NCBI RefSeq assembly: GCF_900186865.1
Contig: NZ_LT906480.1
Location: 1,568,001-1,632,000, forward strand
Origin: Stenotrophomonas maltophilia
Lineage (GTDB): Bacteria; Pseudomonadota; Gammaproteobacteria; Xanthomonadales; Xanthomonadaceae
Direction: 5' to 3'
DNA length: 64,000 bases
In this document: positions 33,892 through 43,345 of the stretch, piece after piece
Numbering within the stretch: position 1 is the stretch's first letter
Layout: every line of letters starts with the position of its first letter
Program-made: the position numbers and the translations under genes
The notes under the pieces: generated by a model
Told to the model about the DNA's origin: nothing
The model's input: only the letters and a program-made list of their open reading frames with translations
Databases searched by the model: none

Positions 33892-34326
33892 GTAGAGTCG
33901 ACTGTTAGTCGACTGCTCTCCGGCGGGGCTGCGACGAAGCCCGCGCTGCGCGCGTTAGTCGACTGTCAGTCGACTCTACCCTGTCGCGAGGCCAGGTGGG
34001 TCGGTTCCGGCAGGAGGCCGCCATGCAGAGTCCGCTACGAAACCGACGGGGCGAAACCGCCTTGGTAGAGTCGACTGTTAGTCGACTGCTCTCCGGCGAG
34101 GCTGCGACGAAGCCCGCGCTGCGCGCGTTAGTCGACTGACAGTCGACTCTACCCTGTCGCGAGGCCAGATGGGTGGGTTCCGGCAGGAGGCCGCCATGCA
34201 GAGTCTGCTACGAAACCAGCGGGGTGGGACCGCCTTGGTAGAGTCGACTGTCAGTCGACTGCTCTCGCAGCGAGGCTGCGACGAAGCCCGCGCTGTGCGT
34301 GATAGTCGACTGACGATCGACTCTAC
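33892..34326 (+). repeat. Tandem array of three 173-bp units each carrying a SMAG dimer
   Basis: GTAGAGTCGACTGT...GTCGACTCTAC dimers start at 33892, 34065 and 34238, exactly 173 bases apart. Between them is an 85-base linker, CTGTCGCGAGGCCAG...GGTTCCGGCAGGAGG...CGCCTTG, repeated twice. The linker resembles the 3' coding end of nfi (34388-34430), so the unit probably arose by duplication across the gene end. The 33782-34378 interval has no gene. Confidence 0.85.
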
Positions 34327-34378
34327 CCTGTCGTCCCGACACGACCGCGCAGGTTGCATCCGTCGAGAACAGCGAAGG

Positions 34379-35053
34379 TCATTCGTCCCGTCGCGAGGCC
34401 AGCCGATCCGCCAGCCGGGTCGGCTCCGGCAGCCGGTAACCGTGCAGCGTGCGCTGCACCCAGGCCAGCGCGGTATCGGCACTGACCCGATGGCCGCCGG
34501 CCACGAACAGCGGCTTGCAGCGCACCTTGCTGCGCAGCACCCAGCCGAGCTGCTCGTCACCGTCCATCAATGGCGTATGCGCGCCTGCTTCGGCGCCCGG
34601 TTCGACGAAGCGGCCGACCAGTTTCGACTTGGCCACGCCGATGCTCGGCAGGTCGGTGACCACGCCCAGATGCGCGGCCACGCCCAGCCGGCGCGGATGG
34701 CTGATGCCGTGGCCATCGACGAACACCAGTTCCGGCGTGCGTGGCAGCAGCGCCAGTGCGGCCAGCAGAGCTGGCAACTCGCGGAAGCTGAGCAGGCCGG
34801 GGATGTACGGCATCACCGTGGGAATGCGCGCTATTTCCTGCGCCACGGGCTGCAATGTCTTCGCATCCAGCAGGACCGCTGCGGCGCGGGTGGTGGCACC
34901 GTTGTCCTCAAAGCCCACATCCAGCCCGGCCAGCCAGCGCACGTCGTTGGGCAGGCGGTCCTGGCGCTCCACGCGGCTGGCAAGCTGGGTCTGCTGCGCG
35001 CGGGCAGCGGTGACGCTGCCTTCCCAGCGCCCGGGGTCGATCACCGTATTCAT
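34379..35053 (-). CDS. nfi: Endonuclease V (deoxyinosine repair)
   Basis: A 224-residue nuclease that nicks DNA one base 3' to deoxyinosine. Active-site motifs: [20 protein letters not shown] (Asp45), [16 protein letters not shown] (Glu) and [20 protein letters not shown] (Asp, then the conserved HPR). [15 protein letters not shown] is also typical. Start MNTVIDPG is chosen; MLQP four codons upstream is possible. Divergent from gpmA with a 94-base promoter space. Its 3' end is partly copied into the neighbouring repeat array. Confidence 0.92.
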   Translation of the reverse strand: MNTVIDPGRWEGSVTAARAQQTQLASRVERQDRLPNDVRWLAGLDVGFEDNGATTRAAAVLLDAKTLQPVAQEIARIPTVMPYIPGLLSFRELPALLAALALLPRTPELVFVDGHGISHPRRLGVAAHLGVVTDLPSIGVAKSKLVGRFVEPGAEAGAHTPLMDGDEQLGWVLRSKVRCKPLFVAGGHRVSADTALAWVQRTLHGYRLPEPTRLADRLASRRDE

Positions 35054-35147
35054 TGGCTGCAGCATCGCATGCGCGGCGCCACGGCACGGTGAGCGGCCGC
35101 CGGGGCTACAATGGCGGCCTGCCTTTCCTCGCGTTGGAGACCCTGCA

Positions 35148-35897
35148 GTGACCCGTAAACTCGTACTGTTGCGCCATGGCCAGAGCCAGTGGAACCTGGA
35201 CAACCGCTTCACCGGCTGGGTCGATGTCGACCTGACCGAGCAGGGACGCCGGGAAGCGGCCGCCGCCGGTCGCCTGATGCGCGAGGAAGGCCTGCAGTTC
35301 GACGTCGCCCACACCTCCGTGCTCAAGCGTGCCATCCACACCCTGCAGGGTGCGCTGGCCGAGCTGGAGCAGGACTGGCTGCCGGTGAACAAGTCCTGGC
35401 GCCTCAACGAGCGGCACTACGGCGGCCTGCAGGGGCTGGACAAGGCCGAGACCGCGGCCAAGCACGGCGAAGAGCAGGTCAAGGTCTGGCGTCGTTCGTA
35501 CGACATCCCGCCGCCGCCGATGGAACTGGAAGATCCGGGCCACCCGATCCATGACCGCCGTTACGCCGGTCTGGACCGCAACGCGCTGCCGGGCACCGAG
35601 TCGCTGGCCACCACCCTGGATCGCGTGCTGCCGTACTGGCACGACGCGATCGCGCCGCAGCTGAAGGACGGCAAGACCGTGCTGGTCACCGCCCACGGCA
35701 ACTCGCTGCGCGCGCTGTACAAGTACCTCAACAATGTCTCGCGCGAGGAAATCCTCGAGCTGAACATCCCGACCGGCATCCCGCTGCTGTTCGAACTGAA
35801 CGACGACCTGACGGTGCAGTCGTTCCGCTATCTGGGCGACCCGGAAGCGGCGCGCAAGGCCGCCGAAGCCGTGGCCAACCAGGGCAAGGCGAAATAA
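35148..35897 (+). CDS. gpmA: 2,3-bisphosphoglycerate-dependent phosphoglycerate mutase
   Basis: A 249-residue glycolytic enzyme interconverting 3- and 2-phosphoglycerate. [20 protein letters not shown] carries the phospho-His, [20 protein letters not shown] is the family signature, and [16 protein letters not shown] the second catalytic His. Length is normal for the dPGM family. GTG is the start (GTGACCCGTAAACTC), with GGAGA about eight bases upstream. A palindromic repeat begins directly at the base after the TAA stop. Confidence 0.95.
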   Translation: MTRKLVLLRHGQSQWNLDNRFTGWVDVDLTEQGRREAAAAGRLMREEGLQFDVAHTSVLKRAIHTLQGALAELEQDWLPVNKSWRLNERHYGGLQGLDKAETAAKHGEEQVKVWRRSYDIPPPPMELEDPGHPIHDRRYAGLDRNALPGTESLATTLDRVLPYWHDAIAPQLKDGKTVLVTAHGNSLRALYKYLNNVSREEILELNIPTGIPLLFELNDDLTVQSFRYLGDPEAARKAAEAVANQGKAK

Positions 35898-35963
35898 GTA
35901 GATACCCACCGTTGGTGGGTATTCTTCTGCTGGGTGTGTGCGGACCAACGGTCCGCACACACC
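35898..35963. repeat. SMAG-type hairpins after gpmA
   Basis: GTAGATACCCACCGTTGGTGGGTAT and then TGTGTGCGGACCAACGGTCC with its complement GCACACA make two hairpins. The GTAG head abuts the gpmA stop codon. Confidence 0.7.
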
Positions 35964-36058
35964 CGCTTGCGACCACGGGCGTTCCCCCTGTGACCTTTGG
36001 CCGGTCCCTGTCGTGGGCCTCCCCGGCTACCCTGTGAAATTACCCGCAGGAGAGCCTC

Positions 36059-38152
36059 ATGAACGTCCGCAACCTGGTCCCGCTGGGCCTGACCATCGCC
36101 ATCGCTGCCTCGCTGGCGGCCTGTGGCAAGAACGAAACCGCACCGGCGGCCGGTGCCGACGCCAAACCGGCCTTCGACCTGTCGCAGATCAAGACGCCGC
36201 TGATCTCGCTCAACAGCGCCGACCTCGATCCGGCCATCTCGGCCTGTACCGACCTCAATGGCTTCGTCAACAGCAAGTGGCTGAAGGCCAACCCGGTGCC
36301 GGGTGACCAGACCACCTGGGGCAGCTTCGAGATCCTGCGCGAGCGCTCGCTGGAAGTGCAGCACGCGCTGGTGCAGCAGGCCGCCGCCAGCCAGGCCAAG
36401 GCCGGCTCGGTGGAAGCCAAGATCGGTGACATCTGGAAGACCGGCAATGACGAAGCCAAGATCGAAGCCGCCGGCCTCGCGCCGCTGCAGCCGCAGCTGG
36501 ACAAGATCACCGCGCTGAACGATACCGCCGCCATCACCCAGTACCTGCGCGACAGCCAGGCCGAGGGCAAGGGCGTGCTGTTCTCGCTGTTTGCCAATGC
36601 TGATTACAAGGATTCGGCCAACGTCATCGCCTACGTCGGCCAGGGCGGCCTGGGCCTGCCGGAGAAGGGCTACTACTTCGACGATGCGCAGGCCAAGATC
36701 CGCGACGCCTACGTGGCCTACATCGCGCAGGTGCTGACCCTGTCCGGCGTGGACGCCGCGCAGGCCGCCGAGCAGGCCAAGGCCGTGATGGCCTTTGAAA
36801 CCCGCCTGGCCAAGGCCTCGATGTCGCGCATCGAAATGCGTGACCCGGCCAAGCGCTACAACCCGCTCAGCGCCGCAGACGCCGACAAGCTGACCCCGAA
36901 CTTCAGCTGGACCGCGCTGTTCGACACCCTGAAAGTGCCGGCCGCACAGAAGTTCTCGCTGGCCCAGCCGGGCTTCTTCGGTGAAATGGACAAGATGCTG
37001 GCCGATGTGCCGGCCAGCACCTGGCAGGCCTACCTGCGCTTCCACACCATCGACGACGCCTCGCCGTACCTGAGCAGCCAGTTCGAGAAGGCCAACTTCG
37101 AGTTCTATGGCAAGACCCTGCGCGGCCAGCAGGAAATGCAGCCGCGCTGGAAGCGCGTGCTGGAGTCGGTCAACGGTGGCATGGGTGAAGCCCTTGGCCA
37201 GCTGTACGTCGACGCCGTGTTCCCGGCCGAGTCGAAGGTGGCCATGCAGCACCTGGTGGAGAACCTGTCGCAGGCGCTGAAGGCGCGCCTGGAGCAGCTG
37301 CCGTGGATGGGCGAAGAAACCAAGAAGAAGGCGCTGGAAAAGTGGGCCAGCTTCACCCCGAAGATCGGTTACCCGGACAAGTGGCGTGAGTGGACCGGCC
37401 TGCAGACCAACGGTGACAGCTACCTGGGCAACATGCAGGCGGCACGTGCGTTCAACTACCGCTACATGCTGGACAAGATCGGCAAGCCGGTGGACAAGAC
37501 CGAGTGGGGCATGACCCCGCAGACCGTCAACGCGTACTACAACGCCACCAAGAACGAGATCGTGTTCCCGGCGGCGATCCTGCAGGCGCCGTTCTTCGAC
37601 GCCAAGGCCGATCCGGCGTTGAACTACGGTGGCATCGGTGCGGTCATCGGCCACGAGATGATGCACGGCTACGACGACTCGGGCAGCCAGTTCGCCGCCA
37701 ACGGCAACTTCGACAACTGGTGGACCGACGCCGACCGCAAGGCCTTCACCGAGCGTACCGACCAGCTGGTCGCACAGTTCGATGGCTATGAGTCGGTGCC
37801 GGGCGTGTTTGTGAAGGGCAAGCTGACCCTGGGCGAGAACATCGGCGACCTGGGCGGCCTGACCGTGGCCTACGACGCGCTGCAGATGGCGCTGAAGGAA
37901 GACCCGAAGGCGAATGTCGAGGTTGATGGCCACAGCCAGGACCAGCGCTTCTTCATGAACTGGGCCACCGTGTGGCGCCGCAACTTCACCGATGGTGAGC
38001 TGCGCGTCCGCCTGAACACCGACCCGCATGCGCCGGCCAACTTCCGTGCCAACGGTGCACCGTCGAACATGCCGTCCTATGCCGCTGCATTCCAGTGCAA
38101 GACCGGCGATGCGATGGTGCGTGCCGACGACAAGCGCGTGGTGATCTGGTAA
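36059..38152 (+). CDS. M13-family metallopeptidase (PepO/neprilysin-like), lipoprotein
   Basis: A 697-residue zinc peptidase. The N-terminus (LTIAIAASLAACGKNE) ends in a lipobox with Cys22, so it is anchored in the envelope. Catalytic motif HEMMH is in GAVIGHEMMHGYDDSG, third ligand Glu in LGENIGDLGGLTV, and the C-terminus carries the usual PSNMPSYAAAFQCKTGDAM and final VVIW. It cleaves short peptides. Strong ribosome site GCAGGAG lies seven bases upstream. Monocistronic, ending at a clear terminator. Confidence 0.93.
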   Translation: MNVRNLVPLGLTIAIAASLAACGKNETAPAAGADAKPAFDLSQIKTPLISLNSADLDPAISACTDLNGFVNSKWLKANPVPGDQTTWGSFEILRERSLEVQHALVQQAAASQAKAGSVEAKIGDIWKTGNDEAKIEAAGLAPLQPQLDKITALNDTAAITQYLRDSQAEGKGVLFSLFANADYKDSANVIAYVGQGGLGLPEKGYYFDDAQAKIRDAYVAYIAQVLTLSGVDAAQAAEQAKAVMAFETRLAKASMSRIEMRDPAKRYNPLSAADADKLTPNFSWTALFDTLKVPAAQKFSLAQPGFFGEMDKMLADVPASTWQAYLRFHTIDDASPYLSSQFEKANFEFYGKTLRGQQEMQPRWKRVLESVNGGMGEALGQLYVDAVFPAESKVAMQHLVENLSQALKARLEQLPWMGEETKKKALEKWASFTPKIGYPDKWREWTGLQTNGDSYLGNMQAARAFNYRYMLDKIGKPVDKTEWGMTPQTVNAYYNATKNEIVFPAAILQAPFFDAKADPALNYGGIGAVIGHEMMHGYDDSGSQFAANGNFDNWWTDADRKAFTERTDQLVAQFDGYESVPGVFVKGKLTLGENIGDLGGLTVAYDALQMALKEDPKANVEVDGHSQDQRFFMNWATVWRRNFTDGELRVRLNTDPHAPANFRANGAPSNMPSYAAAFQCKTGDAMVRADDKRVVIW

Positions 38153-38177
38153 TCGATCGCACGTGATGCGTGATGCG

Positions 38178-38204
38178 AAAGGCCCGGCGAACGCCGGGCC
38201 TTTT
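38178..38204 (+). terminator. Rho-independent terminator of the M13 peptidase gene
   Basis: AAAGGCCCGGCG-AA-CGCCGGGCCTTTT: ten-base stem plus T tract, 25 bases after the stop. Confidence 0.9.
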
Positions 38205-38235
38205 GTCTTCCAGACCGGTAGCGAGGAGCGGACTG

Positions 38236-38384
38236 GTAGAGTCGGCTGTTAGTCGACTATCGCGCGCAGCGGGGGATTTTCGCGATCAGTACGAAGAGCA
38301 GTCGACCAGCGGTCGACTCTACAGGTGCATCGGCGGGATTTTGGCGATCTGGACGAAGAGCAGTCGACCAACGGTCGACTCTAC
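38236..38384. repeat. SMAG repeats (one dimer plus an extra half)
   Basis: GTAGAGTCGGCTGTTAGTCGAC, then two inverted ends GTCGACCAGCGGTCGACTCTAC and GTCGACCAACGGTCGACTCTAC separated by a duplicated ACAGGTGC(A/G)TCGGCGGG linker. The extra half looks like slippage or unequal exchange. Confidence 0.8.
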
Positions 38385-38428
38385 AGGTGCGTCGGCGGGC
38401 GCGTCAGTTCATGCCCGGCGGCAGGCAG

Positions 38429-39046
38429 CTACGCCAGCTCGGGCTCCCGTGCCAGCATGCGATGAAAGCGCTGCAGCACGTAGGGATCGATCAGTCCACC
38501 GGACTGCTCCTCGATGATGCGCAACGCAGTCTCGCGTTCCATCGCCGCGCGGTAGGGGCGCACGCTGGTCATGGCATCGTAGGCATCAGCAACGGTGACG
38601 ATGCGCGAGCCCAACGGAATGCTCTCGCCGCGCAGCCCATCGGGATAGCCACTGCCATCGAACGCCTCGTGATGGGCGCGGATCAGCCGCGCAACCGGTG
38701 CCGCATCGCTGCGGCCGGTGGCCAGGAAGATGTGTTCACCGCGCACCGGATGCTCGCGCATGATCGCGCGCTCCTCATCGGTATGCCGGCGCGGGGCCAG
38801 CAGCACCTCATCGGGAATGCCGATCTTGCCGATGTCATGGAAGCGCGCGGCCAGACCGATCTGCGCACTGGCCTCGTCATCCAGATCGCAGTGCGTGGCC
38901 AGGCGCTGCGCGAGCAGGCCAACGCGGTCGCAATGGTGGCGGGTATAAGCGTCGCGCATCTGCAGCGACATCGAGAGGGCATCGATCAGGCAGGCCTGTG
39001 CATGCAGCAGGTCGGGGGCGGGTACGGCGTCAGGAAACATGGTCAT
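38429..39046 (-). CDS. Stand-alone HD-GYP domain protein (cyclic-di-GMP phosphodiesterase)
   Basis: A 205-residue single-domain protein. It carries HD in GLAARFHDIGKIGIPDEVLL, downstream HHE in RLIRAHHEAFDGSGYPDGLR (the GYP motif as DGSGYPDGL), and IVTVADAYDAMTSVRPYR. All metal-binding positions look intact, so hydrolysis of cyclic di-GMP is likely. No sensor domain is attached. The start at MTMFPDAVPAP is chosen over a Met 16 codons upstream that would overlap the mfd end. It follows mfd on the same strand with a gap of about 45 bases. Confidence 0.85.
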   Translation of the reverse strand: MTMFPDAVPAPDLLHAQACLIDALSMSLQMRDAYTRHHCDRVGLLAQRLATHCDLDDEASAQIGLAARFHDIGKIGIPDEVLLAPRRHTDEERAIMREHPVRGEHIFLATGRSDAAPVARLIRAHHEAFDGSGYPDGLRGESIPLGSRIVTVADAYDAMTSVRPYRAAMERETALRIIEEQSGGLIDPYVLQRFHRMLAREPELA

Positions 39047-39090
39047 CCGCCCGCACCGGGTGGGGACCGGTGCGGGGTGTTCGGGGGCGA

Positions 39091-42000
39091 TCAACCCGGG
39101 GCGAGGGTGGTCAGAAGGGCGCGGGCCGCGTTGAAGCGGTCCTCCGGCAACGGCAGCGGATGCTTGATGCGAAGCTTGTCGGGCCCTTCCATGGCATAGA
39201 GGTTTGGCTGTTTCTGGATCAGCTGGATCACCGCCATCGGATCGATGTTCGGCTTGGACTCGAACACGATGCGGCCACCGTTCTCGCCCAGGTCCAGCTT
39301 GCGGATGCCCAGCGCGTTGGCTTTCAGCTTCAGCTCGGCGATGGCGAACAGGTGCTTGGCCGCATCCGGCAGCAGGCCGAAGCGATCGATCATCTCCACC
39401 TGCAGTTCGCGCAGCGCATCGCTGTCGCGCGCGCTGGAAATACGCTTGTACAGGGTCAGGCGGGTATGCACGTCCGGCAGGTAGTCTTCCGGGATCAATG
39501 CCGGCACATGCAGTTCGACCTCGGCACCACGCACTTCCTCGCCGGCATCCAGGTCGGGCAGCTTGCCCTGCTTGATGCTGCGTACCGCGCGCTCCAGTAG
39601 CTCGGTGTACAGGCTGAAGCCGACCTCGGCCATCTGCCCGCTCTGGTCCTCGCCGAGCAGTTCGCCGGCACCGCGGATCTCCAGATCGTGCGTGGCCAGG
39701 GTGAAGCCGGCGCCCAACTCGTCCATCGAGGCGATCGCTTCCAGGCGCTTCTCAGCGTCGGGGGTGATCGCGCGGCGGTCGGGGGTGATCAGGTAGGCGT
39801 AGGCACGGTGGTGCGAACGGCCCACGCGCCCACGCAGCTGGTGCAGCTGGGCCAGGCCGAAGCGGTCGGCGCGGTTGATGATGATGGTGTTGGCGTTGGG
39901 GATGTCGATGCCCGATTCGATGATCGTGGTCGACAGCAGCACGTTGAAGCGCTGCTTCTGGAAGTCCAGCATCACCTTTTCCAGCTCGCGCTCGGGCATC
40001 TGCCCGTGGGCGATGCCGATGCGCGCTTCCGGCACCAGCTCGGACAGCTCGCGCTGCATGCGGCCGATGCTTTCCACGTCGTTGTGCAGGAAGTACAGCT
40101 GGCCGCCACGTGCCAGCTCGCGCTGGAAGGCTTCGCGCAGCAGCGCGTTGTCCCACTGGGTGATGAAGGTCTGCACCGCCAGCCGGTTCGGCGGCGGCGT
40201 GGCGATGATCGACAGGTCGCGCAGGCCGGCCATGGCCATGTTCAAGGTGCGCGGGATCGGCGTGGCGGTCAGGGTCAGCAGGTGCACGTTGGCGCGCAGC
40301 GCCTTCAGGGCTTCCTTCTGGCGCACGCCGAAACGCTGCTCTTCGTCGACGATGACCATGCCCAGGTCCTTGAACTTCACGTCGGGCTGCAGCAGGCGAT
40401 GGGTGCCGACGATGACGTCGATGGTGCCGGCAGCGACCTTTTCCAGCTCGGCCTTGATCTCCTTGGTGCTCTTGAAGCGCGACAGCACCTCGACCTTCAG
40501 CGGGTAATCGGCGAAGCGGTCGCGGAAGTTGCGGTAATGCTGTTCGGCCAGCAGCGTGGTCGGCACCAGCACGGCCACCTGCTTGCCGGCACTGGCGGCG
40601 GCGAATGCCGCACGCACCGCCACCTCGGTCTTGCCGAAACCGACGTCGCCGCAGACCACACGGTCCATCGGCTGGCTGCTGGCGAGGTCGCGCAGGGTGG
40701 CGTCGATGGCGGCCAGCTGATCGGGGGTTTCCTCGAACGGGAATCCGGCTGCGAACGGCTCGTACATCGCACGGTCCACCTGCAGTGCCAGGCCGGCACG
40801 CGCCTGGCGACGGGCCTGGATCTCCAGCAGTTCGGCAGCGACGTCGCGAACCTTTTCGGCGGCCTTGCGCTTGGCCTTGCTCCACTGTTCGCCACCGAGC
40901 GAATGCAGCGGCGCGGTTTCCGCTGAAGCGCCGGAGTAGCGGCTGATCAGGTGCAGCTGGGCGACCGGCACATACAGGCGGTCGCCCTTGGCGTATTCGA
41001 TTTCGAGGAACTCGCCGGGCATGCCGCCGACGTCCATCGCGATCAGGCCACGGTAGCGGCCGACACCATGGTCCTCGTGCACGATCGGTGCACCCTCGGT
41101 CAGTTCGCCGAGGTCGCGGATGATCGCTTCCGGCTCGCGGCCGGCACGACGCGTGCGGCGGGTGCTGCCGGCGCGCTCGGGGAACAGCTGGCGCTCGGTC
41201 AGCACCGCGATGCGCGGATCGTCCAGTGCGAAGCCATCTTCCAGCGGTGCCACCGCGATCGCGAAGCGCGCATCGTCGGCGAGGAAGCTGGGCAGGTCGG
41301 CCACCACCGGCGGCTTCAGCTCGGCGGCCTGCAGCACTTCCAGCAGGGCCTCGCGACGTCCGGGCGAATCGGCGGCGATCAGTACCCGGCCCGGATAGTG
41401 GCCGAGGAAGGATTTCAGCGCGTCGCCAGCGGGGGCCTCGCGCGCGGCCACCGGCAGCGGCGGCAGCGGCTGGTCACCCAGCGCATGGGCATCGGCGATG
41501 CGCGCGTGGTCAGCCGACCACACCTCGATGCGCGGGGCATCGTTCAGGCGCTCGCGCAGCAGCTCCGGCGACAGGTACAACGCCGAAGGCGGCAGCAGCG
41601 GGCGCTCCACATCATGGCGGCGCTGCTCATAGCGGTCCGCGGTCTGCGCCCAGAACGCGACGGACGCTTCATACGCACCGGTACAGACCACCGGCAGGCT
41701 GCCGTCGGGCAGGTAGTCGAACAGGGTTGCGGTGCGTTCGAAGAACAGCGGCAGGTAGTACTCGACGCCGGCCGGGGCCAGCCCGGACTTCAGATCCTGG
41801 TACAGCGAACTGCGCCGGGTATCCACATCGAAACGCTCGCGCAGCGTGGCCAGCACGCGTGCGATGCTGGCCTCGTCCATCGGCACTTCGCGGCCAGGCA
41901 GCATGTGCACCGCCTCGACCTTGTCCAGCGAACGCTGGCTTTCCGGATCGAAGGCACGGATCGAGTCGATGTCCTCGTCCAGTAGTTCTACCCGCAGCGG

Positions 42001-42555
42001 CTCGTCGGCGCCCATCGGGAACACGTCGAGCAGGCCGCCGCGCACCGCGAAGTCACCCGGGTCCATCACCTGCGGCACGTTGCGGTAGCCGGCGCTTTCC
42101 AGGCGACGCTTCTCGGCTTCCAGGTCCAGGCGCTGGCCCACTTTCAGGTCGAAGCTGCCACCGATCACATAGCTGCGCGGGGCCAGCTGCTGCAGCAGGG
42201 TCTGCACCGGCACGATCACCAGGCCGCGCTTCAGCGCCGGCAGGCGGTGCAGGGCGGACAAGCGCTGCGAGATGATGTCCGGATGCGGGCTGAAGCGGTC
42301 GTACGGCAGGGTTTCCCAGTCCGGGAAGGCGACCACCGGCAGGGCCGGGTCACCGCCAAGCAGGGTCTGCAGGTCGGCTTCGAGCTGGTTGGCACCGTGG
42401 TTGTCACGGGCGATCACCAGCAGCGGGGCGTCATGCGCACGCGCGGCCTGGGCCAGGTACCAGGCCAGGGCGGTCGGCGAGGCGGGGGCGCGCCACCAGG
42501 CGCGGAGCTGGCCGGCGCGCGGCAGCGGCGGGGCGGGGTATGAGGTACGCGACAT
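39091..42555 (-). CDS. mfd: Transcription-repair coupling factor Mfd
   Basis: A 1154-residue ATP-dependent translocase that removes stalled RNA polymerase and recruits UvrA. The N-terminal UvrB-like module (DWETLPYDRFSPHPDIISQR) is followed by the polymerase-interacting domain (APIVHEDHGVGRYRGLIAMD), Walker A in VCGDVGFGKTEVAVRAAFAA, Walker B in GMVIVDEEQRFGVRQKE, motif III in LLTLTATPIPRTLNMA, TRG motif around RTAHAPTQ-equivalent LRGRVGRSHHRAYAYLI, and a C-terminal D7 domain. Length is that of the family. No regulatory features seen. Confidence 0.96.
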   Translation of the reverse strand: MSRTSYPAPPLPRAGQLRAWWRAPASPTALAWYLAQAARAHDAPLLVIARDNHGANQLEADLQTLLGGDPALPVVAFPDWETLPYDRFSPHPDIISQRLSALHRLPALKRGLVIVPVQTLLQQLAPRSYVIGGSFDLKVGQRLDLEAEKRRLESAGYRNVPQVMDPGDFAVRGGLLDVFPMGADEPLRVELLDEDIDSIRAFDPESQRSLDKVEAVHMLPGREVPMDEASIARVLATLRERFDVDTRRSSLYQDLKSGLAPAGVEYYLPLFFERTATLFDYLPDGSLPVVCTGAYEASVAFWAQTADRYEQRRHDVERPLLPPSALYLSPELLRERLNDAPRIEVWSADHARIADAHALGDQPLPPLPVAAREAPAGDALKSFLGHYPGRVLIAADSPGRREALLEVLQAAELKPPVVADLPSFLADDARFAIAVAPLEDGFALDDPRIAVLTERQLFPERAGSTRRTRRAGREPEAIIRDLGELTEGAPIVHEDHGVGRYRGLIAMDVGGMPGEFLEIEYAKGDRLYVPVAQLHLISRYSGASAETAPLHSLGGEQWSKAKRKAAEKVRDVAAELLEIQARRQARAGLALQVDRAMYEPFAAGFPFEETPDQLAAIDATLRDLASSQPMDRVVCGDVGFGKTEVAVRAAFAAASAGKQVAVLVPTTLLAEQHYRNFRDRFADYPLKVEVLSRFKSTKEIKAELEKVAAGTIDVIVGTHRLLQPDVKFKDLGMVIVDEEQRFGVRQKEALKALRANVHLLTLTATPIPRTLNMAMAGLRDLSIIATPPPNRLAVQTFITQWDNALLREAFQRELARGGQLYFLHNDVESIGRMQRELSELVPEARIGIAHGQMPERELEKVMLDFQKQRFNVLLSTTIIESGIDIPNANTIIINRADRFGLAQLHQLRGRVGRSHHRAYAYLITPDRRAITPDAEKRLEAIASMDELGAGFTLATHDLEIRGAGELLGEDQSGQMAEVGFSLYTELLERAVRSIKQGKLPDLDAGEEVRGAEVELHVPALIPEDYLPDVHTRLTLYKRISSARDSDALRELQVEMIDRFGLLPDAAKHLFAIAELKLKANALGIRKLDLGENGGRIVFESKPNIDPMAVIQLIQKQPNLYAMEGPDKLRIKHPLPLPEDRFNAARALLTTLAPG

Positions 42556-42645
42556 GGACCCCGGATTTTAGCAGAAGCCCGATCGAAGCCCGGTGGGTCG
42601 TGCCGGCCATTTGCCGGCAGCCTCATGTGCCGTTGGTGTAACGCA

Positions 42646-42696
42646 ATGCCGGCCAGCGGCCGGCACTACCCGAATGCATCACCGGGCAAAGCCCGG
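42646..42696. repeat. SMAG monomer plus hairpin between GNAT gene and mfd
   Basis: ATGCCGGCCAGCGGCCGGCACTAC is an inverted GTAG-headed unit. CCGGGC-AAA-GCCCGG at 42682-42696 is a compact hairpin next to the GNAT stop codon and may terminate it. Confidence 0.65.
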
Positions 42697-42704
42697 CGCA
42701 TCCG

Positions 42705-43250
42705 TCAGTTGTCCAGCTCCAGCACCATCCGCACCAGGCCTTCGGCACCGGTCGGGTGCGGCACCGGCTTGAAGCCCAGCGAGGCGGCCAGCTGCTTCAT
42801 CGGCTCGTTCTCGGCGGCAACGTCGCCGTACAGGCGGTCGAGGTACTTGCCGCGGCCCCACTTCACCAGCTTGCGCATCAGCTGCCGGCCCAGGCCCTGG
42901 CCAATGAGGAAGCGGCTGATCAGGATCGCGTACTCGGCTTCACGGGTACCAGGGATGATCGAGGCCCGGGCGACCGCGCCGACCACCGCTTCGCCAGCGG
43001 GCAGGGATTCGGCTGCGACCAGGGTGATCTCGGTCTTGGGATTGGGGTGCGTCAGGCGCTGGGTGGTTTCCGGCGACAGCTCGGTCACCGCCTGCAGGAA
43101 ACGATCACGGATTTCTTCCGGCCCGAACAGGCTGAACGCCGCTTGCAGCGGTGCGCCGTCTTCCGGGCGGATGGGGCGGATCAGCAGCTCGTGGCCGCTG
43201 GGAGCCTTGAAGATCTCATGCCAGGGCGGCATGCGGTTGCGAGTGGCCAT
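42705..43250 (-). CDS. GNAT-family N-acetyltransferase
   Basis: A 181-residue acetyltransferase. ELLIRPIRPEDGAPLQAAFS opens the fold. AEYAILISRFLIGQGLGRQL holds the acetyl-CoA pyrophosphate loop (GQGLGR), and LYGDVAAENEPMKQLAASLG gives the C-terminal motif. The GNAT domain is similar to the acetyltransferase half of PatZ/Pka-type protein acetylases, with which its DRFLQAVTELSP phrase agrees. The substrate is unknown. Monocistronic. Confidence 0.82.
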   Translation of the reverse strand: MATRNRMPPWHEIFKAPSGHELLIRPIRPEDGAPLQAAFSLFGPEEIRDRFLQAVTELSPETTQRLTHPNPKTEITLVAAESLPAGEAVVGAVARASIIPGTREAEYAILISRFLIGQGLGRQLMRKLVKWGRGKYLDRLYGDVAAENEPMKQLAASLGFKPVPHPTGAEGLVRMVLELDN

Positions 43251-43345
43251 ACCGGGTGATTCCTTGGTGGTCCATCGATTGTGGCATCACCGGGGCTGCA
43301 TTCCGTGAACGAAAGGCTCACGGCGGTACAGCCTCGTGAAGGCCG

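Noticed and set aside
33808..34326. Possible CRISPR-like array (regular spacing at 173 bp)
   Set aside because: The linkers are themselves repeated rather than unique spacers, and the units are SMAG palindromes; no cas genes.
35828..38029. A 733-codon minus-strand frame opposite the M13 peptidase
   Set aside because: Shadow of the peptidase; no domain, and it would read through the gpmA-peptidase intergenic hairpins.
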